A stretch of 64,000 bases of DNA, taken from NCBI RefSeq assembly GCF_001447355.1, contig NZ_JXBW01000003.1, forward strand, positions 124,001-188,000, written 5' to 3'. Shown piece by piece: positions 25,592 through 35,191 of the stretch. This stretch comes from Alicyclobacillus tolerans (GTDB taxonomy: Bacteria > Bacillota > Bacilli > Alicyclobacillales > Alicyclobacillaceae). Both the position numbers and the translations under genes were made by a program. The notes beneath the pieces were generated by a model. It saw only the letters and a list, made by a program, of their open reading frames with translations. It ran no database searches and had not been told where the DNA came from. Numbering within the stretch: position 1 is the stretch's first letter; every line of letters starts with the position of its first letter.

Positions 25592-26658
25592 TACAAGTCC
25601 TCCCCGAACGCGCCTGCATCTGCCATGGTTGCGGCCAGCACGGCTTTTTGCGCATGTAATCTGTTTTCAGCCTGGTCAAAAATGATGGAGTGCGAGCCGT
25701 CAATAATCTCCGGTGCTACTTCTTCTCCGCGATGGGCTGGTAAGCAGTGCATAAAGACATAATCCGCTTTGGCATATGCACACAATTCTGCATTGACTTG
25801 ATAACCTGCAAACCGCTCTAAACGCTCTTCGGCTTCTGCCTCGTCGCCCATCGACACCCAGGTATCGGTATAGATGACATCTGCGTCGGCAACGGCCCGC
25901 TCTGGGTCGGTCGTGACCAATACTTGTGTGCCGCTTTGCACCGCGTGGAACTTGGCTTCTTCAACAACCGCCTGCAACGGCCCGTACCCTGCTGGCGTCG
26001 CTACGCGAATATTCATGCCGAGCTTTGGAGCGAGTTGCAACCAAGAGTTTGCCAAGTTGTTGCCATCGCCGACATAGGCGACCGTGACTCCCTCAAGGCG
26101 ACCCTTATGTTCCAGAATCGTGAGCGCATCCGCCAGCAACTGACACGGATGAAATTCGTCCGTGAGTCCATTGATGACCGGCACAGTCGCACAGTCCGCA
26201 AACTCCTCGACATCGGCTTGCCGATAAGTACGAATCATGACGCCGTCAACATAGCGCGACATGACCTGCGCCGTGTCCGAAATCGGCTCGCCGCGCCCAG
26301 TTTGCAATTGGCTTCCCGGCAAAAACAACGCATGCCCGCCCAGTTGCAGCATACCTACTTCAAACGAGACCCGCGTACGAGTCGAGGATTTATCGAAAAT
26401 CATACCGAGTGTCTTCCCAGCTAGCAGGGTGTGCGTAAAATGCGTTTTCTGCGCTTCTTTAAGGAGTCCGGCAAGGTGAACCAAGTTGCGAAGATCTTCA
26501 CCGCCAATATCACTGAAGTGGAGCAAATCTCTGCCGGCCATCACCCGGTGTGACGCCCATAATGCGTTTTGCAGCCGGACCGACAGATAATTAGAGCCCA
26601 AGGGCACAACTGCAGACGATCCGCGCCCTACAGCGCCGTTCATATCCCACACTGCCAC
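25591..26658 (-). CDS. argF: Ornithine carbamoyltransferase ArgF
   Basis: Makes citrulline from ornithine and carbamoyl phosphate. The carbamoyl-phosphate loop STRTRVSFE, the [12 protein letters not shown] motif and the ornithine-binding [12 protein letters not shown] are intact. The best start is the GTG at 26658 (AGGAG 9 bases upstream), giving 355 residues. This is about 40 more at the N-terminus than usual, since the family normally begins near [11 protein letters not shown] later ATG before that point has only a weak site. First gene of argFGH, preceded by a good promoter with an ARG box. Confidence 0.95.
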   Translation of the reverse strand: MAVWDMNGAVGRGSSAVVPLGSNYLSVRLQNALWASHRVMAGRDLLHFSDIGGEDLRNLVHLAGLLKEAQKTHFTHTLLAGKTLGMIFDKSSTRTRVSFEVGMLQLGGHALFLPGSQLQTGRGEPISDTAQVMSRYVDGVMIRTYRQADVEEFADCATVPVINGLTDEFHPCQLLADALTILEHKGRLEGVTVAYVGDGNNLANSWLQLAPKLGMNIRVATPAGYGPLQAVVEEAKFHAVQSGTQVLVTTDPERAVADADVIYTDTWVSMGDEAEAEERLERFAGYQVNAELCAYAKADYVFMHCLPAHRGEEVAPEIIDGSHSIIFDQAENRLHAQKAVLAATMADAGAFGEDL

Positions 26659-26732
26659 AGCCGAAAACTCCTTCCCACTCCATATCGTTGTCGCATCTCT
26701 CTCATGTTCTAGCGAAATTGCGTCTCTGTATT

Positions 26733-26760
26733 ATTATACACACGAATGTATATATATCAA
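26733..26760 (-). promoter_or_regulatory. argF promoter with overlapping ARG box
   Basis: TTGATA (-35, 26760-26755) and TATAAT (-10, 26738-26733) have a 16-base spacer. TGTATATATATCAA (26747-26760, plus strand) matches the ArgR/AhrC box TGNATWWWWATNCA with one mismatch and overlaps the -35, consistent with arginine repression. Confidence 0.75.
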
Positions 26761-26796
26761 TCGCTTGTACGCTTAGATTTACAATTCGTTCATCAT

Positions 26797-26824
26797 AAAA
26801 GGCCACCCAGCCGGGTGGCCTTTA
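26797..26824 (-). terminator. Terminator of gltB
   Basis: GGCCACCC / GGGTGGCC forms an 8-bp GC-rich stem with a 4-base loop, flanked by A and T runs. It is 21 bases past the gltB stop, separates gltB from the argF promoter, and could work in both directions. Confidence 0.88.
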
Positions 26825-26844
26825 TAGACAGGGACCAACGCAAA

Positions 26845-29800
26845 TTATTCCGTCGCGATGTCCTGATCTGTAATTTCATGAGCAGGTTCAATCATCAAGA
26901 AGTGCAACGCTGGATTATCAATGAAGCGCTGTAAACCGCGAGCCGTTTCTTGCTGTCCGTAGCGTCGCAACTCCAACTGATAGGCGCCAAGCAATTCAAC
27001 GATGTCATTCCTGCCTTGGGCATCAAGCACGCGCAAGGCAACCTTGGCTCCCTTCGCAATCCGCCGGCGCAGAGCTGTTTCGGTCAGTCCCATTGCCGGA
27101 TCGTGCCGGAGATACACGCGTCCACCCGTCATGCCAGAACAGATCCATGGTCCTGGATCTCCGAGGACCACCGCACGGCCGCCTGTCATGTATTCGAAGG
27201 CGAAACCCTTGATGTTCGCCCGGTTGCCAATGTGCGAGTGATGGTCCCGCACCGGTTCCGTAAGCTCGCCACCAATCACAATGTCGGCCCCAGACAAACG
27301 GATTCCCGCGCGTGCATCTGCATTGCCCTGAACGATAAACAGTCCGCTTGCAGCCCCGTATGCCAACCCTTTGCCGACAGAACCGCCGCGCCAAACACCA
27401 TCGGCACACAGCCCTTTTAAGACAACGACTTTGCCGCCGAAGGCTGTTTTGGCCACGCCGTCCTGCGCGCCGCCGAGCGCGACGGATGTCATGCCGGTCG
27501 TATGGTAGGCCGCAAATCCCGCACCAGCGACACCTTCGTGCACAATCGGACCGACGTCACCGCCTTGGCCAGCCCGAACGCTCTCTCCGCTCACCCGTGT
27601 ACCCAAGGCGCGCGGTACCGCGCGAATCGCCTTTACCTGTGCGCCAACCGTCGCGACAATACCATCGGTGCCAGTCGCCGCCCCGATCGCCGCGACATCC
27701 TGTATCACATCGCCATACGCCTCTTCAAAGGTACGTGCCTTGACGACACAACCCTTTCCGAGATGCTCCTCGCTTACGCGCAACAGCCACGAAGTATCAA
27801 GGCGAGCGTCGCGATGAAGCTGGACGAGCAAGTCGCTGCGCCCAACGAGATCCTGCGTCCGACTTGCGCCGAGCTTGCGGGTCAATTCGCCAACATGTTG
27901 GCCGACGGCCGTAAAGAACGTGACCAACTGCGCAACTGCCGAATCGAAGTCGCGCGGCTCAAAAGCCTTCAGCCCTTTCGCATGCGCTTCTTCGAGATCG
28001 TGCATCTGCGTTGCAATGCCAACGTGGCACGTGTCTTTGTGGCACGCGCGACAAGCGGTACATCCAATGGCAACCATGGCCATCGTGCCAAAACCGACGC
28101 GATTGGCTCCGAGCAAAATGGCCTTCATCACATCGTGCCCTGACTTGATGCCACCGTCTGCCCAAATTTCAACGACATCGCGCAATCCAGCTTCACATAA
28201 AGCCTCATGCGCCAACTTTACGCCGATTTCCATCGGTAAGCCGACGTGCCGAATCGCATGCGATCTCGCCGCACCCGTGCCACCGTCGAAACCGGAGAGC
28301 GTGATGACATCCGCCCCCGCCTTCGCGATGCCCACCGCGATGGTACCGATATTTGGAACAACCGGCACCTTAACCGAAACTTTCGCATGTGGGTTGATTT
28401 CCTTCAATTCGTAAATGACCTGCGCCAAATCCTCAATCGAATAGATATCGTGGTTGTTTGACGGCGAGATGAGATCGACGCCAGGTGTTGCATTGCGCGC
28501 ATTCGCAACCTGCACCGTGACCTTGGATCCCGGCAAGTGCCCGCCTTCTCCAGGCTTTGCTCCTTGACCAATCTTGATCTCCAGCACATAGGCACCGTTG
28601 CAGAGATCTGCATTGACACCAAAGCGCCCAGACGCAATCTGACGCCCGCGATTGCGCGGATACTTGTCAAGCAGGTCTTTAATTTCACCGCCCTCGCCGT
28701 TCAGGCAGACGATGTTCATCCGGTAGGCCGCTTCAGCGTATGCTCGATAGGCCGTTTCATTTTGCGACCCAAACGACATCGAGCTGATGACGATTGGATA
28801 CGCATGGCCATCGACCGTCGTATCGATCTCGCCCTCCACCTGTGCCAAATCCTCGCGGAAACCTAGCAGATGACGGATCGACAACGGATTATCCCCTTCA
28901 AACTGGGCCAATTTCGCCACAAAGTCTTCGTAAGGGACCGTGCCATCGGCAACCGACCCGGCAGATTTCCAGATGCGCGGATACAGTTGGAACAGCTTGT
29001 TTGGACGAACGCTCTTGCGATCCGCCGCCGCATACCAGGTTTGACGCAGTTCCGACAAGGCTTCCATGCGAGCGAACGTCAGGCCGGCGTTGTCTGACCC
29101 ACAGAAATTCGGAATAGCAAGATACTGGCTGACTTGATCCGACAGCCCAATGGCACCAAACAACCGCTCATAGCCGCGTACTTCGTGGATGCCAAGCGTC
29201 GAGATAACTTTCTCAACACCTTTGGTCAACGCCTTATACAAATTTTCTACAGCTTGCAAATCGCCCTTAGACGCGGCCAGTTCCCACATGAGATACGGCA
29301 CAACCGCGTCTGCACCGAGTCCAAGCGCAACCATAATGTCATGTAAGTTGCGCAGGCCGCCGCTGCGCAGGATTAAGCTGCAACGCCGCCGCAAGTGCTC
29401 GCCCTTTTCCTTCGCCGCCGGCCGTAATAACGCGCGATTGACGGCTGCCGTGACGAGGAAAGGATCAATATGTTGTCCGCGCTTAAACTGGAGGCGGTCG
29501 TCGAGCACAATCGCATTGGCACCTGCCTGAACGGCCTCTAACGCCTCCAGTTCAAAACGCGCCAGCGCAGCCGAGACGGACTCGCCTTCTTCGCGGTGAA
29601 TCAAAATTTCAACTGTGCCGTTAGGACTCGTGTGCAACATGGCCAAAGCGTCTTCGTAGCAAACCGTCCCGAACCGGTGTGCCAGGTTTTGAATCTCCTG
29701 ATACTCGACACCATAAGCCTCCGGCAACTCTTCAAGCAGAATGGGCGCCTGAACCTCGACTCGCGGCGCTTCGCGATACAAGCCGTCGAACGACGGACGT

Positions 29801-31347
29801 CGCCCAAGCACGGCTCGCGTGCTAAAGTGTTCAATTTCGCGCTCGCGATCGATAGCAGGGTTGGTGACGACCGCGACCGTTTCGTGTAAGAAGTCGGACA
29901 ATAATGTCGCCTCTTCCGACAGCGCCGCCAGTGGGCTGTCAAAACCGAGCGATTTAATGGGTTCTGCCCCGGTTTGCAGCTCTTGCTCAATGAGTTTGAT
30001 GTCGTCATCGCGGAAGCCAAACGCTAACATGCGAATGTCGAGCGGGCGGTCGTCGCGCTTCGGATGCGCCACATCTGACTTCACGCCGTAGGGAACCGCA
30101 AAATGAAGATTGCGGTGCTCGCCGCGGAAGTCAAAACGCTGCTTGGCAGCCGCCAGCACTTCCTGTTGCAACTCGTCGTACGAATACAGCTTTGCTCCGG
30201 TTTCCGTCCATTTGACGCCCACTTTCTCGCCTGGTGCCAGCGGCTTGGGCTCAGCGACCCAGGTCGATTGTGGGACGATGCCTTGCTCCGAGGCGAAAAA
30301 GTATGCACGCTCCGTCTCGATCAACCACATGGGACGCAGTCCCAACGCGTCTACGCTATAGACAGCCGCATTGCCGTGCCGCATGATGACGCCGGCAGGC
30401 CCTTGCGCAAAAGGCCCCCAAAGCGACCGAAAATACATATACAAGTCCGACAATTCGTCTGACATATGTTTGATTTCATTGACAATTGGCGGAAAGATGA
30501 GCTCCGCCGCTTCAAACAACGACCAATCGCGAGTCGAGACGAGCGACAACAGCGTCCGGTCCACCATCTGCGAGTCGCTGAACTCCGGCCGCAAGGGAAC
30601 GTTGATCATCTTCGACTCCGTGTAAAAGCGCAAAATGGTGTTGATTTCACCGTTATGCCCAATGCTTGAGAACGGCTGCACACGCGGGAACGACGTCGTC
30701 GTATTTGTCGAGTAACGCGTGTGTGCAAGCACAAACACCGAACGGAAAAGCGGGTTTTGCAAGTCTTGATAGAATTTGTACAGCGTTTCGTCGTTACCGA
30801 TAACTTTGTATACAACCTGCGAATGCGACAAAGATGCGACGTGTGTGCCAGGTAGCTCATCGATAACCGCGAATGCATCGTGCAAGCGGGCGTCATCAGG
30901 CGTACCTGAACGCCCAGCAATCTGCACAAACCGCGGACATACAGCCTTCGCCATAGGTCCCAATGCGGTCTCGTCTGTACCGTCTTCGATTTGCACAAGC
31001 ACTTCGAGGTTCTGAGCGGCCAATTCGGCCAATACTGCCTCTACAGAGCCGGTTGCTTTGTCAACCATAAAGTGACCGACAAAGAAATCATCCTCGTAAG
31101 CGAGGCGTGGGTTCAGCCCTGCACCTTCCAGCCGCGAAGCCCACAGCGCCCGCGGAATGTCGAGCAGTAGACCGCAGCCATCCCCCTCACCCTGTACGTA
31201 ACCTGCGCGGTGACGCATGGCGCGAAGGGCGTCAAGTCCATTGCGAACCGTTTCGTATGAAGGTTGTCCCGATTTCTCAATCTGCGAGAAAATGCCACAG
31301 GCATCATGTTCGCGTCGAATGTCCATGGACAATTTGTCGAAATCCAC
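26845..31347 (-). CDS. gltB: Glutamate synthase large (alpha) subunit GltB
   Basis: Transfers the glutamine amide to 2-oxoglutarate to give two glutamates. The 1500-residue protein has an N-terminal class II amidotransferase domain whose catalytic Cys lies in HDACGIF. A central domain and an FMN-binding synthase domain (SGFDGGTGAARSHAIRHVGLP) follow, then a [3Fe-4S] cysteine cluster CTACRACHKDTCHVGIATQ and a C-terminal GXGXG beta-helix domain. The start is GTG at 31347 (AAAGGAG 8 bases upstream). No gltD follows, so the NADPH-oxidising small subunit must be encoded elsewhere, or the enzyme uses ferredoxin. Confidence 0.96.
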   Translation of the reverse strand: MDFDKLSMDIRREHDACGIFSQIEKSGQPSYETVRNGLDALRAMRHRAGYVQGEGDGCGLLLDIPRALWASRLEGAGLNPRLAYEDDFFVGHFMVDKATGSVEAVLAELAAQNLEVLVQIEDGTDETALGPMAKAVCPRFVQIAGRSGTPDDARLHDAFAVIDELPGTHVASLSHSQVVYKVIGNDETLYKFYQDLQNPLFRSVFVLAHTRYSTNTTTSFPRVQPFSSIGHNGEINTILRFYTESKMINVPLRPEFSDSQMVDRTLLSLVSTRDWSLFEAAELIFPPIVNEIKHMSDELSDLYMYFRSLWGPFAQGPAGVIMRHGNAAVYSVDALGLRPMWLIETERAYFFASEQGIVPQSTWVAEPKPLAPGEKVGVKWTETGAKLYSYDELQQEVLAAAKQRFDFRGEHRNLHFAVPYGVKSDVAHPKRDDRPLDIRMLAFGFRDDDIKLIEQELQTGAEPIKSLGFDSPLAALSEEATLLSDFLHETVAVVTNPAIDREREIEHFSTRAVLGRRPSFDGLYREAPRVEVQAPILLEELPEAYGVEYQEIQNLAHRFGTVCYEDALAMLHTSPNGTVEILIHREEGESVSAALARFELEALEAVQAGANAIVLDDRLQFKRGQHIDPFLVTAAVNRALLRPAAKEKGEHLRRRCSLILRSGGLRNLHDIMVALGLGADAVVPYLMWELAASKGDLQAVENLYKALTKGVEKVISTLGIHEVRGYERLFGAIGLSDQVSQYLAIPNFCGSDNAGLTFARMEALSELRQTWYAAADRKSVRPNKLFQLYPRIWKSAGSVADGTVPYEDFVAKLAQFEGDNPLSIRHLLGFREDLAQVEGEIDTTVDGHAYPIVISSMSFGSQNETAYRAYAEAAYRMNIVCLNGEGGEIKDLLDKYPRNRGRQIASGRFGVNADLCNGAYVLEIKIGQGAKPGEGGHLPGSKVTVQVANARNATPGVDLISPSNNHDIYSIEDLAQVIYELKEINPHAKVSVKVPVVPNIGTIAVGIAKAGADVITLSGFDGGTGAARSHAIRHVGLPMEIGVKLAHEALCEAGLRDVVEIWADGGIKSGHDVMKAILLGANRVGFGTMAMVAIGCTACRACHKDTCHVGIATQMHDLEEAHAKGLKAFEPRDFDSAVAQLVTFFTAVGQHVGELTRKLGASRTQDLVGRSDLLVQLHRDARLDTSWLLRVSEEHLGKGCVVKARTFEEAYGDVIQDVAAIGAATGTDGIVATVGAQVKAIRAVPRALGTRVSGESVRAGQGGDVGPIVHEGVAGAGFAAYHTTGMTSVALGGAQDGVAKTAFGGKVVVLKGLCADGVWRGGSVGKGLAYGAASGLFIVQGNADARAGIRLSGADIVIGGELTEPVRDHHSHIGNRANIKGFAFEYMTGGRAVVLGDPGPWICSGMTGGRVYLRHDPAMGLTETALRRRIAKGAKVALRVLDAQGRNDIVELLGAYQLELRRYGQQETARGLQRFIDNPALHFLMIEPAHEITDQDIATE

Positions 31348-31452
31348 TTGCGCCACTCCTTTTAGCATAATATTTTGACACTATCTCTTTCTGTTCGTCA
31401 ATGCGCCGTCGTGGAATTTTTAAAAAACTACTGTGAAACATTATACGGTTTC

Positions 31453-31482
31453 TTGAATAATCATGCTATCCCGTGTTATAAA
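31453..31482 (+). promoter_or_regulatory. Promoter of the N-acetylglutamate synthase gene, possible ARG box
   Basis: TTGAAT (31453-31458) and TATAAA (31477-31482) are separated by 18 bases. TGAATAATCATGCT (31454-31467) is a weak ARG-box match with two mismatches overlapping the -35. On the other strand TTGACG near 31400 could serve gltB. Confidence 0.5.
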
Positions 31483-31512
31483 ATAAATGCAATGTGAGAG
31501 GAGGGTCCGGAA

Positions 31513-32001
31513 ATGGAGATCCGGAAAGCGACCTCGACGGATGTAGAAGAGATGCAACAACTCATCCAGCAGTTCGCAGATATCGGCCTTATGCTGCCAA
31601 GAACGATAAAATCACTGTGTGAACATTTGCAGTGTTTCACCGTCGCCGTCGAAGACGGCAAAGTTATCGGTGTTGCCGGCTTACATGTGCTGTGGACGGA
31701 TCTCGCTGAAATCCGCTCGCTCGCCGTCGCACCGGAAGCGCACGGTCGCGGCGTCGGACGCCAGATGGTTACCGCACTATTGCAGGAAGCGGAACATTTG
31801 GGCATCGCACAGGTACTGTCGCTCACTTACCAAACGGGCTTTTTCGAGAAGCTCGATTTCCATATCGTGCGGAAAGAAAGTTTGCCGCATAAAGTGTGGA
31901 AAGACTGCATTTACTGCAATAAATTCTACCATTGCGACGAAGTGGCGATGGTTTACTATACCAGTCACCATCAAGTGCTGCGGCCGGCGCGGGAAGCCTG
32001 A
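31513..32001 (+). CDS. argA: Short GNAT-type N-acetylglutamate synthase (ArgA-like)
   Basis: A 162-residue GNAT acetyltransferase. The acetyl-CoA loop is VAPEAHGRGVGRQMV, preceded by HVLWTDLAEIRSLAV. The C-terminal SLPHKVWKDCIYCNKFYHCDEVAM is typical of the short ArgA/Rv2747-type enzymes that acetylate glutamate, the first step of arginine synthesis. It may bind metal or redox partners through its C-x2-C...C cysteines. GGAGG lies 11 bases before the ATG. It is divergent from gltB and convergent with argD, in the middle of the arginine genes, which supports the assignment over a generic acetyltransferase. Confidence 0.85.
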   Translation: MEIRKATSTDVEEMQQLIQQFADIGLMLPRTIKSLCEHLQCFTVAVEDGKVIGVAGLHVLWTDLAEIRSLAVAPEAHGRGVGRQMVTALLQEAEHLGIAQVLSLTYQTGFFEKLDFHIVRKESLPHKVWKDCIYCNKFYHCDEVAMVYYTSHHQVLRPAREA

Positions 32002-32095
32002 CGGACAGCGTCTGCCAAGCTTAACTACAACTGACGACACAGGGAAAGAGTTAGCGATAGTATAACAAATGCATGAAAAGCGCGAAAGTGCATAC

Positions 32096-32119
32096 AGGCA
32101 TGGCCAACTGGCCATGCCT
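32096..32119. terminator. Hairpin between argA-like gene and argD
   Basis: AGGCATGGCC / GGCCATGCCT is a perfect 10-bp stem with a 4-base loop between two convergent genes. T-runs are weak on both sides, so it is probably a bidirectional terminator of modest strength. Confidence 0.55.
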
Positions 32120-32131
32120 CATTGTATCGTG

Positions 32132-33307
32132 TCAAACCACCTTCGCGATACTGGAAATCGCATCTTCAAACAACGTCAGGTGTGAATCATCTATCACGAG
32201 CGGTGGCACAATCCGAATCCGTTTCGGCCCGCAAACCGTCACCAGCAAGCCGCTATCGATCGCTGCTTGCCGCCATGCTTGGGCATCAGGCACGTCGAAG
32301 CCCCACATCAAGCCAAGCCCCGTGACATTGTCATAAGAATTGTGCAAAATGCGTTGAATCCCTGCCCCCATGCGCCGAACGTGGGCTAAAAACGCCGGAT
32401 CGGAAACCGTGTCAACCACGTAATTCGCCACGGCCATTGCAAACGGGTTGCCGCCGAATGTCGAACCATGCATACCGGGCGTGAACGCGGAAGCGATCTC
32501 CGACTTTGCGAGAATGGCTCCGGTGGGAATGCCATTGCCAAGCCCTTTTGCCATGGTGATGATATCCGGTTCAATGCCGAACTGTTCGTATCCAAAAAAT
32601 GTACCCGTTCGGCCTACACCCGTTTGCACTTCGTCGACAATAAGAAGCCCCCCAACCTCCCGCAGGCGCAGGGCAAGGCGCTGCAGAAAGTCCGTAGCGA
32701 CCGGCTGTACTCCGGCCTCTCCCTGCACAACCTCGACGATGCACGCAGCCACTGTCTCATCAATGCTTTCGATCACGCCTTCGTACGAATTCGCAGTCTC
32801 AAATCCTGGCACCAAAGGACTCATACCTTCGCGGTACTTCGCATTCGCCGTGACCGACAGGGAACCCATCGTACGACCGTGAAAACCGTTGGGCAGACCG
32901 ATGACACGCGTTTTTTGCGGTTGTCCAGAGACGAACTGATATCTGCGCGCCAACTTAAGCGCACCCTCATTCGCTTCGGTTCCGCTATTGACAAACATCG
33001 CTCGATACGACGTCCTTGTGGAAGCGAGCCGCGCCAACTTCTCGGCAAGCGAAACCTGCCCCTCAATCAGAAACAAATTGGAGGTATGCAGAAGCGTCTT
33101 CGCCTGTTCTGCAATCACGCTCGCAAGTCCTGGATGCGCGTGTCCGAGATTACAGACCGCAATGCCAGCTGTGAAGTCCAGAAAGCGCCGACCATCGCGA
33201 TCGTATAAAAATGCGCCGTCGCCTCGCACAAAAGCAAGATCGCGCTTTCCATAGTTCGGAAAAAGGACGTCGTCTGCCAATTCCATCATCGTCACTTCCC
33301 GCTTCAT
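32132..33307 (-). CDS. argD: Acetylornithine aminotransferase ArgD
   Basis: PLP-dependent class III aminotransferase of 391 residues converting N-acetylglutamate semialdehyde to N-acetylornithine. Motifs are FVNSGTEANEGALKLARR, GFHGRTMG, LIVDEVQTGVGRTG and the PLP lysine in ITMAKGLGNG. GGAGTG precedes the first ATG and the gap from argB is 4 bases. Last gene of argC-argB-argD. Confidence 0.96.
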   Translation of the reverse strand: MKREVTMMELADDVLFPNYGKRDLAFVRGDGAFLYDRDGRRFLDFTAGIAVCNLGHAHPGLASVIAEQAKTLLHTSNLFLIEGQVSLAEKLARLASTRTSYRAMFVNSGTEANEGALKLARRYQFVSGQPQKTRVIGLPNGFHGRTMGSLSVTANAKYREGMSPLVPGFETANSYEGVIESIDETVAACIVEVVQGEAGVQPVATDFLQRLALRLREVGGLLIVDEVQTGVGRTGTFFGYEQFGIEPDIITMAKGLGNGIPTGAILAKSEIASAFTPGMHGSTFGGNPFAMAVANYVVDTVSDPAFLAHVRRMGAGIQRILHNSYDNVTGLGLMWGFDVPDAQAWRQAAIDSGLLVTVCGPKRIRIVPPLVIDDSHLTLFEDAISSIAKVV

Positions 33308-33311
33308 ATCG

Positions 33312-34103
33312 TCACTCCTTTTGGATAACGGTCGCCAGCAGTCTCGTACCGTTACGTCGCGGGCGATTTGCGGCGTCGGCTAGCACAGCTGCCGAGACGC
33401 TCTCTTTGTCGCGTCCATCGACGACCCAAACCTCGCCCACGCCCTGCCGCGCGGCATACAACATGGCATTCACTTTTGGAATCATGCCTGCCGTAAACGA
33501 TCCCGCCAGCAACAAATCCTCAAGCTCAGCCGCTGTCGTTTCCATCAGCAGATCGCCGGTTTCGTAGTTGCGGTATACGCCGGCGACATCGGTAAGGAAG
33601 ACGAGCCGCGCGGCATTCATGGTTTGTGCGACATGCGCAGCCACAGCATCCGCGTTCAGGTTGTAAAACGCTCCCGCGGAATCTCGCCCGAACGGCGTTA
33701 AAAGCGGCACAAAACCGTGCCGACAAGCCTCTCTCACACGCGACGAATCAATGCTCGACACTTCCCCGGTGCGTTCGGCACCGATGTCCCGGGCCTGTAC
33801 AGTCCACCCGTCGGTCAAAGGCGAGACGGGTATGCCCGCACCCGAAAGAGCATCTGCCAGTTCGCTGTTACAAGTCTGTAAAGCGGCGACGACGTGATCG
33901 ATGGCTTCGACCGTAGTCGCACGAAGACCGCGAATGAAAGGTAACTGTATGCCGTATGCCGTGAGCCGCCGCGTGATGGCAGGGCCTCCGCCATGAACGA
34001 GAATGGGATTCCATCCCCGGACCAACGCCCCATGCAACGCGGCGGCTAAAGCTTCTGTTCCTTGTCCATCGAGCGATCCGCCCAGTTTCACAACGACGTT
34101 CAT
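33312..34103 (-). CDS. argB: Acetylglutamate kinase ArgB
   Basis: Amino-acid kinase of 263 residues that phosphorylates N-acetylglutamate. The Gly-rich ATP loops KLGGSL and LVHGGGPAI are present, as are LNADAVAAHVAQTM and the late GMIPKVNAML. GAGGTGATTGC precedes the ATG. The short N-terminus suggests the arginine-insensitive or weakly inhibited class, since the extra N-terminal helix of sensitive enzymes is absent (inference). Confidence 0.96.
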   Translation of the reverse strand: MNVVVKLGGSLDGQGTEALAAALHGALVRGWNPILVHGGGPAITRRLTAYGIQLPFIRGLRATTVEAIDHVVAALQTCNSELADALSGAGIPVSPLTDGWTVQARDIGAERTGEVSSIDSSRVREACRHGFVPLLTPFGRDSAGAFYNLNADAVAAHVAQTMNAARLVFLTDVAGVYRNYETGDLLMETTAAELEDLLLAGSFTAGMIPKVNAMLYAARQGVGEVWVVDGRDKESVSAAVLADAANRPRRNGTRLLATVIQKE

Positions 34104-34112
34104 GCAATCACC

Positions 34113-35153
34113 TCATGTCCACAACGAGGTCCCAGTTAGTCCCGTGGTCTCGTCGAAGCCACACATCAGATTGGCATTTTGCAGAGCTTGGCCGGCCGCT
34201 CCCTTGCCTAGATTGTCTATGGCCGAGAAGACTTGCAAGATGCCGGTACGTTCGTTCCACGCGACAGACACTTGACAATCGTTCGTGCCGGCGACCGATT
34301 TGATGTGCGGCACATGACCGGGTGGAAGGACGTCGACGAAAGGCGCCGACTCGTAAAATGACGCATACCGTGCATGAATATCCGCCGCTAAATCGGGATC
34401 GAGCGCGACATATGCCGACACAAAGATGCCACGTGGTATCGGTAGCAACTGCGTCGTCAAAAGAATCCGAAAGACACCGTCGAGCCCCTGCTCGATTTCG
34501 GGTGTGTGTTGATGCGCCCCAACCCGGTATGGGTAAAAGTCGTTTGCCAATTCCCCTAACTGCAGGTTTTGCTTCGCCGCACGCCCCGCGCCTGTGGCAC
34601 CAGATTTGGCGTCGATGGCAACGGGGCCAACGCGTTTGCTCTTCACCCAGTCAACAAGTGGCCGCAGGGCCAATATGGCAGCCGTCGCATAGCACCCTGG
34701 GTTAGCAACCAAACTGGCCGCGCTCACGTCCGCGCGATTCAACTCCGGTAAACCATAGACAGCGCGTGCCAACACGTCATCGGCCACCGGTTCACGTTGG
34801 TACCATGTTCGATACACATCGCCTGGCAAGCGCAAATCGCCAGACAGATCAATGACCCGCGCGCCCCTGCGGGCCAGTTCAACGGCGATCGCGCCAGATT
34901 CACCAGAAGGTAGCGCGACGAAAGCGAGATCGCACGACTCCGCGCAAGCGTCAGCGGAGAATGCCGAAACAGGCGGCAGTTTGGACAGCCGCCGCAAGTG
35001 TGGCAAGGCGTCGCCGATGGGGCCTGTGTGGGCGCCGGAACCCGCAAGATAGGTGATGTCCATGTAGGGGTGTTGCGCGAGCAACCGGACGAGTTCCATG
35101 CCCGCGTAACCTGTCGGGCCGACGATGCCGACGCGTACGCGCTGTTGCTCCAT
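34113..35153 (-). CDS. argC: N-acetyl-gamma-glutamyl-phosphate reductase ArgC
   Basis: NADPH-dependent reductase of 346 residues. The Rossmann loop is VGIVGPTGYAGMEL and the catalytic Cys is in VANPGCYAT. The GAHQHTPEIEQ and HVPHIKSVAGTNDC segments are typical. GGAGG precedes the ATG at 35153. First gene of the argCBD operon; argJ, which usually follows argC in Bacillus, is absent here. Confidence 0.96.
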   Translation of the reverse strand: MEQQRVRVGIVGPTGYAGMELVRLLAQHPYMDITYLAGSGAHTGPIGDALPHLRRLSKLPPVSAFSADACAESCDLAFVALPSGESGAIAVELARRGARVIDLSGDLRLPGDVYRTWYQREPVADDVLARAVYGLPELNRADVSAASLVANPGCYATAAILALRPLVDWVKSKRVGPVAIDAKSGATGAGRAAKQNLQLGELANDFYPYRVGAHQHTPEIEQGLDGVFRILLTTQLLPIPRGIFVSAYVALDPDLAADIHARYASFYESAPFVDVLPPGHVPHIKSVAGTNDCQVSVAWNERTGILQVFSAIDNLGKGAAGQALQNANLMCGFDETTGLTGTSLWT

Positions 35154-35172
35154 GTATAAACATCCTCCATTC

Positions 35173-35191
35173 TGTATTTATATTCATTATA
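35173..35191 (-). promoter_or_regulatory. argC promoter -10 with perfect ARG box
   Basis: TGTATTTATATTCA (35173-35186) matches the ArgR/AhrC operator TGNATWWWWATNCA at every position. It abuts a TATAAT -10 (35191-35186, minus strand). The -35 is poor. Arginine repression of argCBD is strongly suggested. Confidence 0.82.

Noticed and set aside
32468-33208. 246-codon plus-strand open frame opposite argD
   Set aside because: Shadow of a well-identified gene; no family features or start signal.
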